Part shown: positions 57,814-64,000 of the stretch, piece after piece
Position numbering within the stretch: position 1 is the first letter of the stretch
How the letters are laid out: each line of letters begins with the position of its first letter
Assembly: GCF_965638725.1 (NCBI RefSeq)
Contig: NC_134949.1
Span: forward strand, 15,126,951 to 15,190,950
DNA: 64,000 bases
Source of the DNA: Aptenodytes patagonicus
Taxonomy: Eukaryota > Chordata > Aves > Sphenisciformes > Spheniscidae
Direction of reading: 5' to 3'
Position numbers and translations under genes: made by a program
Notes under the pieces: generated by a model
Databases searched by the model: none
Told to the model about the DNA's origin: nothing
The model's input: the letters and a program-made list of their open reading frames with translations, nothing else

Positions 57814-60800
57814 GTCCTAAGAGTGGCTATTTATGGATTTAGTGGTGCAAATTACTTAGAGCATTGCAAATGCAAAGCCAAATTTTGCAAAAACTGCTGT
57901 TTGGACAAGCTCTAAGTTATTGTGTACCAAGAGCTAATCATTAGTGGAGTCTGAATCTACCAACACAGAGCTACTTTCCCACTCACAAACACTATGAATT
58001 TTGTCAGCTTTTTGACAATAAAAAGATTTTCTCAGAGTTGAACAACTGAAGGTTTATTATTGGATTAAGGACAAACTAACCAGCAATGGAATGAATAATA
58101 AATGTATAAAGCATTATTACTTTATTGTTTGGGGAAATGCAATTACTTACATCACATATGCTATAGGAAATTTCTATTAATTGCATCTGAGAGGCAAGAT
58201 CACTAGTTTCTAACAAAATACTTGGGAATACAAACTTAACACATAACAAGCCATGCTGCATTTTCATATTTGCAGCAAGGATCCTGAGAATTATCCAATA
58301 AAAAGAATGATTTTATCATAATTCATTGGCCTGTACCAGTTCAAGTCAGCTTCAATGTTGTTTTTTTTTCTTTTTAGTGTAGTATCTCTTCATTATTACA
58401 AAATTTTAAAGAAAAGATAATACCACTCAGGTCTGAGATGGACCTGAAGGAATCTTGGACCACAAAGAGTCACAGGACTCTGGAGCTGTACGATGCCACC
58501 AGGCACTCTTTTCTACTTCTTTGCATTTTGCAGAGCTGCTTACATGACAAACAGTGACATGGCATGGTACAACAATATGGTGTCATTGTGCTTGTTCCAC
58601 CCAAGTAAAAGGCAATAGAGAATTAAGTCCACTTTTATCCAGAAAGACATGTTCAATCCACTGCTTTCGTTCCAGTTTGTTGTGCAAATGCAGATGTAGG
58701 TTATGGGTAATATGCTTGTAACAGCAGCGGTTGCAAGCCTGTACTCAAGAGGAGGTAAGTCAGCAAGAAATGAAAACAGAAACTAAACTACATATAATAG
58801 TGATCTCTTTCTTGTATGATACATAGAGACTAACAAGTGACAAGCTCTCTAAGTCCATTAATAATGCTCTTAGAGGTGGGGAAACGTAGGAAAATGTCAA
58901 TATGATTTGAATTGCTCTTACATTTGCAATAGCCAGAAAGAATCCCCAAAATGAGAACAGGAATCCCTAAAACAAGAACAGAAAACCATCAGACGTCTTT
59001 AGGTGAAAAAAGGTGCAATGATATTCCTAATAAATTCCTATTTCATGTGCCAAATTTCAGCCAAATAAAAGATTTTTTACTAGTTAGTAAATGATAGAAA
59101 ACCTGAGATTACTGCAGAAAAGCTGGCACAGCAGTAACTGCTGATGGTTGCTAGTGGAAGTCATTGCAACACCAGCCCTTGTCCCTCTTTCTGTTGCAGA
59201 GCCATCTCACATGGGCCTGGATAAAATCAGTCATTTGTTCCTAGAGCAGGGTGTCTCATTTGCATTGACACCCTTCTTCTCTTGGCGGTGGGAATTTAAC
59301 AACAGGAGGCCACACCACAGCCTCTTTCCCTCCCTGGCTGTAGAGCTGGCCGGTGTATTCTCAAAAAATGCTGTCGGTCCAAGGTCCCATGCCTACCCGC
59401 TTCTGCCTTGTGCAGAAATACCTAAATTGGGCGTTCAGCTGTTAAAAACATCAGGGCTGTGCTAGGGAAGAATTATTCCATGGGTACAGACCTGGATCAC
59501 ACTGCCAGAGCTCCTCAGACAGGAGCGATCTAGCAAGTATCAGGCTTTTCCTGCCATGCAAGTGCTCTGCGAGGCAACGAGGCCGGCAGCCATAAACAGC
59601 TTCTGCAAAAAGAGTGCATTTTCTATAGTCAACAGCTCCCATTCTCTTCTGATCCCATTAGTAACACAAAAAGCAGCATTGTCTCTTGAGAAAAAGCATT
59701 TGTGTCCTCTGTAGTGGAGAATAGGCAGCAGAAGGCGGCAGTTAGCAAGGCCTCTGTGCTGTCCCCTCTGAAGCAGAGCAGACAGCATGTCTTGCTAGCA
59801 CATAACCAAGAAGAAGCCCAACCACTGAACAAAACATCCGTGGATTGCGGGAGCAATGCTGCCCCTCCTGCTGTGCAGAGTACCATCAGTGCAATGAATT
59901 GTGTTACACCATGCAGAGATGAGAGAATTGCAAGTGGAGAATTACGGTGATAGTGCCTGGCTGGTCTGTAAGGCATGGCTGCGTTTGAATGTGGTTATGA
60001 GCAATGATGTTGGGCAACATAATAAAAAATGTGAGCAGGCTATGGCAGGTCTGCTCAGACCTATGTCACTTACCTCAGGTGCTCAGAGATGTGTTCAGGT
60101 CTGTCGTATGGACCAGTCTGAAGGGAGGGAGAAAAAACCACACCGTCCCCATGAAAAAAATCACTGGAAAAGACCATGAGATGTTCCCACATGGAAGAGA
60201 AGCAAAGCTCTGGAGCCAGGAGCTGGAGTCAGTGGTTGTCACATGCATTTTTGGAATTGCACAGACCTATTGAAAGTTTTGTATGTCGTGCAAAAAGGAT
60301 GTGGCAATTTCTGAATGTCATTGAAGCCAACCATAGTTTTCAAATTAACTCCTTGTCTCCCTAACCTTTTCATTAGAGACAGCCCACTTACAAAGCCTTG
60401 AAAACAAGAAAAAGTACAATGAACTACTTCCTACTTTTCAACTGGGAAACCTAACCAGCAGGTTAATCTCTAAAAGCCTTGAGCCTAGTTAAAATTGCTT
60501 CCATTGGTGGAATTCCGTATTATTGCTACTTGAAAGGCTTGACTTCACCAGGCCTCCACAGAGGTGGGATGTCTACAGGATGAAGACACTACATGATCAG
60601 CTGTGCTTTCCTGGTGAAAGAAAGTGAAGAAAAGTAGAGTTTTCAGACTGACTTTGCTCCTTCTTGAAAAATCAACACCACTGGAAGACCACTGGCTCCT
60701 TATGAAGTTCCTTCCATCACTGATCGCGTTAAAGCTTGTTGGAAACGGAAGGTATTGCAGCCCTATTCATTCCTGTTAAGCAAAAGGGAACAATTAACAT

Positions 60801-61589
60801 CTTTTATGGAATCGACTATCCGGAACAATAGGAGCCACCATCCAAAACACAGGCACATGACGCAAGTCTTCTGAGGGAGATGAGCTATGCCGGCAAAACG
60901 CATTGCCGGGTATCGCCTGGTAGTACAAACTGCATGAACCACTGGCTGGAAAAGAGCTTGGAGCTGTGAGCAAAGTGTTTCCTCATGTTAAGCAAAGAAG
61001 GCAGTGCCTGTTCTTTGTAAATAAACAGCTAGGTTTTGAAACAATCCTGACACTAAAGAATTAACTGAAACAATCCAAACTTTGGCTAACCACTAGGGTC
61101 AAAAAAGGATAATAAATCCTCTTTTTCCTGTTAACAAAACCCACAACTTTATTTTCTAAAGCCTTCAAAAAATAAAAATGACATCATGAGTAATTTTAAA
61201 AATTCCTAAATGTTACTTTAGTTGCCTGGCAGGAGCATCCTGTCCTGTCCCTTCTCCCTCCAGTGTCTCTCACAACAGGCTCTGCAGCAGGGGCAGCCTC
61301 CCTCCAGACACCAAAGGTTTGGTACAATTCCGTTTGCCACAATTACAACCATTTGGCAAAGTAGAGCACTGGTAGTGTCAGGAACTATGAAGAAAGAGTA
61401 TGGCTTTTCTGGATGGTGTAGGCTGCAGATGACAAATGTGAAGGATGATGGGTCCAAGTGAACAAATCTGAAGGATACTGTGAGTCCTTGGAGTGGGGAC
61501 AGCAAGGAAAGGGCAGAGAGATTAGCAGCAGAGGAAAGCCAGAGCAGAGAGCTGCAAGAGGAGGTGAGCAGGGAGGTGTCAAGCTTTAA
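57814..61589. other. Unique non-coding stretch
   Basis: No gene or repeat family recognised. 58000-59100 is AT-rich with few open frames. Frames at 59600-60180 overlap on both strands and carry no domain. Confidence 0.55.
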
Positions 61590-62590
61590 TGGTAATACAG
61601 AGTTACTGGTAGCGAATGTGAGGGCAGATGGTGAAGAACTCAGGAAGGACTTTATGAGATAAAGCGACCAGCCCATATAATGGCAAATGAAATTCAGTCT
61701 AGGCAGATGTAAAACAATGAAAGCATTTAGGGAGAAGCAGCTCCAGCTTCACATATAAAACATAGTCTCTGTGCTCACTGCTGCTACTCAGGAGGGAGGC
61801 CTTGGTAGAGCTACTGTAGACACTTTCTTGATAATATCAAATCACTGCTCAGTAACAGTCAAAGAACAAATAAATGTTAGGGATTACTAGGAAAGGAAAA
61901 ACCAACAAAATCGCCACCGTGACTGTGCTGCTGTATAAATCCATCTTGCACCCACCTTGAATACTCTGTGCAGTTCTGGCCCCTCAAAAAGGATAGATAA
62001 GAGCTGGAAAAGGTTCAGAGAAGAGTAACAGGACAAGCAAAGGTGCGACCCAATTTCTGCACAAGGAACAGTGCAGGACAGTGGGGTGTCTCAAGCTGGA
62101 AAAGAGATGAGATGGGAGACACTGTACACGGAAAGCTATGAAATCATTAATAACACAGAGAGAATGGATAGGGATCAAGTGTTGATTGTGTCTCCAGGAC
62201 GAGAATGAGGGACCAGCTAACGAAGCTGGTAGGAGCCAAGTTCAAAGCAAACAAAAGGAAGAAGTTTGTCATGCAGCAGGCAGTGGACCTGCCAAGGATG
62301 TCCTTCCCAAAGCACGCTGTGACGGCAAGGAGCTTACATGCTCTCCCAAGTACTTGGAGGGGTCCATGCCACAGACAAACCACAGCAGGTTTAGGAAATC
62401 CTTTCAGCTGAAAATAGCTGGAAGCTGCGATAGTATTAGGGGAGAAATGATCGATATGTTAGTTCTGTTCTTAATTTTTCTGAGGAGTCTGCTTATGGCC
62501 ACTGTTGGATGCAGAGCAGATGGACAGGTTAGGTGGTCTAAACCAGCACAGCTGTTCTTACCTGGAGCAAGAATCGATAAGATAGGACTC
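61590..62590 (+). mobile_element. Ancient CR1/L3-like 3' fragment
   Basis: Plus-strand relic of an old CR1-clade LINE. At 61675-61700 ATGGCAAATGAAATTCAGTC corresponds to the RT segment where other copies have the W(A)xxxxMxFN motif. At 61930-62035 CTGTATAAATCC, ACCTTGAATACTCTGTGCAG and GAAAAGGTTCAGAGAAGAGT match the P(H)LEYCVQFW and LEKVQRR coding stretch. At 62090-62260 come the SLEKRR equivalent and an AAGCAAACAAAAGGAAGAAG segment (the KxNKRKKFF region). At 62500-62570 the 3' end shows GGTCTAAACCAGCACAGCTG before TTCTTACC. All frames are broken. It looks like an amniote-age element, not an avian CR1 subfamily. Confidence 0.72.
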
Positions 62591-64000
62591 AAGTAAAGAG
62601 AGGGATCCCAAAGGGAGCAAAGGTGGCAGCATGCAGTGAAGCAGGAGGTGAGGTCAGGGGTTTGGGTGAAACTGGCACAATTAAACTGCAGTCCAAAGGT
62701 GTAGATAAGGAGGTAAAAGAAAAGGTGCAGTTTCAACTCCATCGATGCTCAGGCTGAGCCCAGGCATGCCCCGCTCTAATCAGGAGCAAAGTATCCACTG
62801 ACTCCAGCAGATCAAGCCCTAGAGACATAAAGGCAAGCAGGCAAGGGAGGAGTTTCAGCGTCAAAGAATATCTCCCAGATATCAGGAGGCACAGCACAGG
62901 TGAGTCTGTACAGGCAGAATTTGCAATTTATCTGTGTTTGTTATCTATCTGCCAGATCTGAATGGTTTCAGTCCTGATCGGATCCAAGTAAATTTGGAAT
63001 TCAAAGATATTCCTTTGCAGAGTCTGCATGATTCTAAATAATAACTACTCTGTAGGTATTGCCAACAGCAGAGTTATTTTTTCAGTCTTTTTAATAGGCA
63101 CTTTGAAATAAGCAGCATTGCCTCTACTTCACTCCAGATGTGATATAATCCAGTAGTGAGAAGTTACAGAGTCATGGCCCCAAGGCAAGGTGCAAAGCCC
63201 CCAAAAGGCCAATAGTTTCAATTTTCCTTAAGGGTGTGTGGGTTTAAGAAATATGGCCTCCAAGTGTTCCTTTCAAATGGAAGGAACCACTATTCATTAG
63301 TTACTCAAAGCACTGATTATTGCATCAATCAGCAAAATAAATGTTTCTTCCCAGAACTGAAGAATGCTTCACATTCCAGTGGATATTCCTAAATATCACG
63401 ATTCTCTCTCATACAGACAACAATCCTTTCGGGTAATGACTTTGAAATTAGCCTTTCCTGTTCTGTGGTTGTGTTTTTCTTTAGGACTGATCTCGGTTTG
63501 TTTGGTTTACAACTCCCACATGCAGTTTCTCAATAAATGCTCACATTATGGTCAGTATTTTGAGAGAAGAGTCTTTTATTCTTTCAACTGAAGTAGACTG
63601 CTTTTCTTGGAGTGCTGGAAACAAAATCATTTTAAGAAGCTGATCTGATTTACTGGGTTAAACTAGAAATGCACCAAATTGCTCTGCAGACATGGCATAG
63701 CTGCTGACCTGCACCGAGGCTGGAAATCATTCCAGGCTGTGACGTGCAATGTCTGTTCACGTCAGCTGTGCACTGGGAAATGCACAAAGGAAGTGGCATG
63801 CTGAAAAATGTCCTTCAGCTTAGGGCTCAAAAAGATTCCCGTAAAACATATTGCTTGAGAGGAAATCAGCCTCTCAGACCCAAGGAAGAGTAATGTCATT
63901 TCTCACACAATTTATTAGGATTTCTCAGTTTTCTTCCAGTATACCTAGGACAGCACACACAGATGGATGCACAGCATCCTCATGAAGAGCTTTACAGGCA
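62591..64000. other. Unique non-coding stretch to window end
   Basis: No gene or repeat family recognised; open frames under 115 aa without domains. Confidence 0.55.

Noticed and set aside
1..64000. tRNA, rRNA, miRNA, CRISPR or bacterial mobile elements
   Set aside because: I looked for conserved cores and regularly spaced repeats and saw none. The tRNA-like pieces found belong to decayed SINEs.

Overview
The window looks like nuclear DNA from a bird. The strongest sign is a set of CR1 LINE retrotransposons of very different ages. The youngest ends in the 8-bp tail repeat (ATTCTATG)n that is diagnostic of avian CR1. Other signs are two solo LTRs whose sequence I recognise as widespread avian endogenous retrovirus LTRs, decayed MIR/CORE-SINE relics of the amniote ancestor, and scattered microsatellites. 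Nothing prokaryotic is present (no operons, CRISPR or plasmid features). I cannot name the species. The LTR types make me think of Neoaves, but this is weakly supported. I recognised no host protein-coding gene, tRNA, rRNA or miRNA gene. The window reads as intergenic or long-intron DNA; apart from the CR1 reverse transcriptase, nearly all open frames are short and carry no recognisable domain.

Layout. 1-1507: 3' part of a young CR1 on the + strand, with an uninterrupted reverse-transcriptase frame (stop at 1411-1413) and an intact tail. 1508-about 4460: an old, nearly full-length CR1 on the - strand, meeting the young one tail to tail; the young copy probably landed inside the old one. 4460-17700: unique sequence with microsatellites, a poly-C run and one ancient SINE tail (15555-15660). 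17708-19200: a third CR1 (-) in which about 1.2 kb between endonuclease and reverse transcriptase is missing. 19720-19920: MIR relic. 27755-28530: a very old CR1 (-).

28608-29660 is the most unusual structure: two perfectly identical 157-bp arms in inverted orientation around a GC-rich 739-bp spacer. A perfect 12-bp hairpin sits on the outer edge of the right arm. No target-site duplication is visible.

33970-34519 and 36921-38039 are two solo LTRs, both on the + strand and about 2.4 kb apart, with similar U5-like ends. The second has near-matching 5-bp flanks and an internal GC-rich tandem array that keeps long frames open on both strands by composition alone. Around it lie a MIR (36630-36905), a CR1 3' end (38660-38795) and another MIR (38805-39200). 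45167-45257 is a compound (TAAAA)n(CAAAA)n microsatellite. 61590-62590 is an ancient CR1/L3-like 3' fragment (+). The rest is unique-looking non-coding DNA.

There is no gene network to describe. The window records successive waves of retrotransposition, from amniote-age SINEs and CR1s through bird ERV LTRs to a recent CR1, plus one apparently recent inverted duplication.
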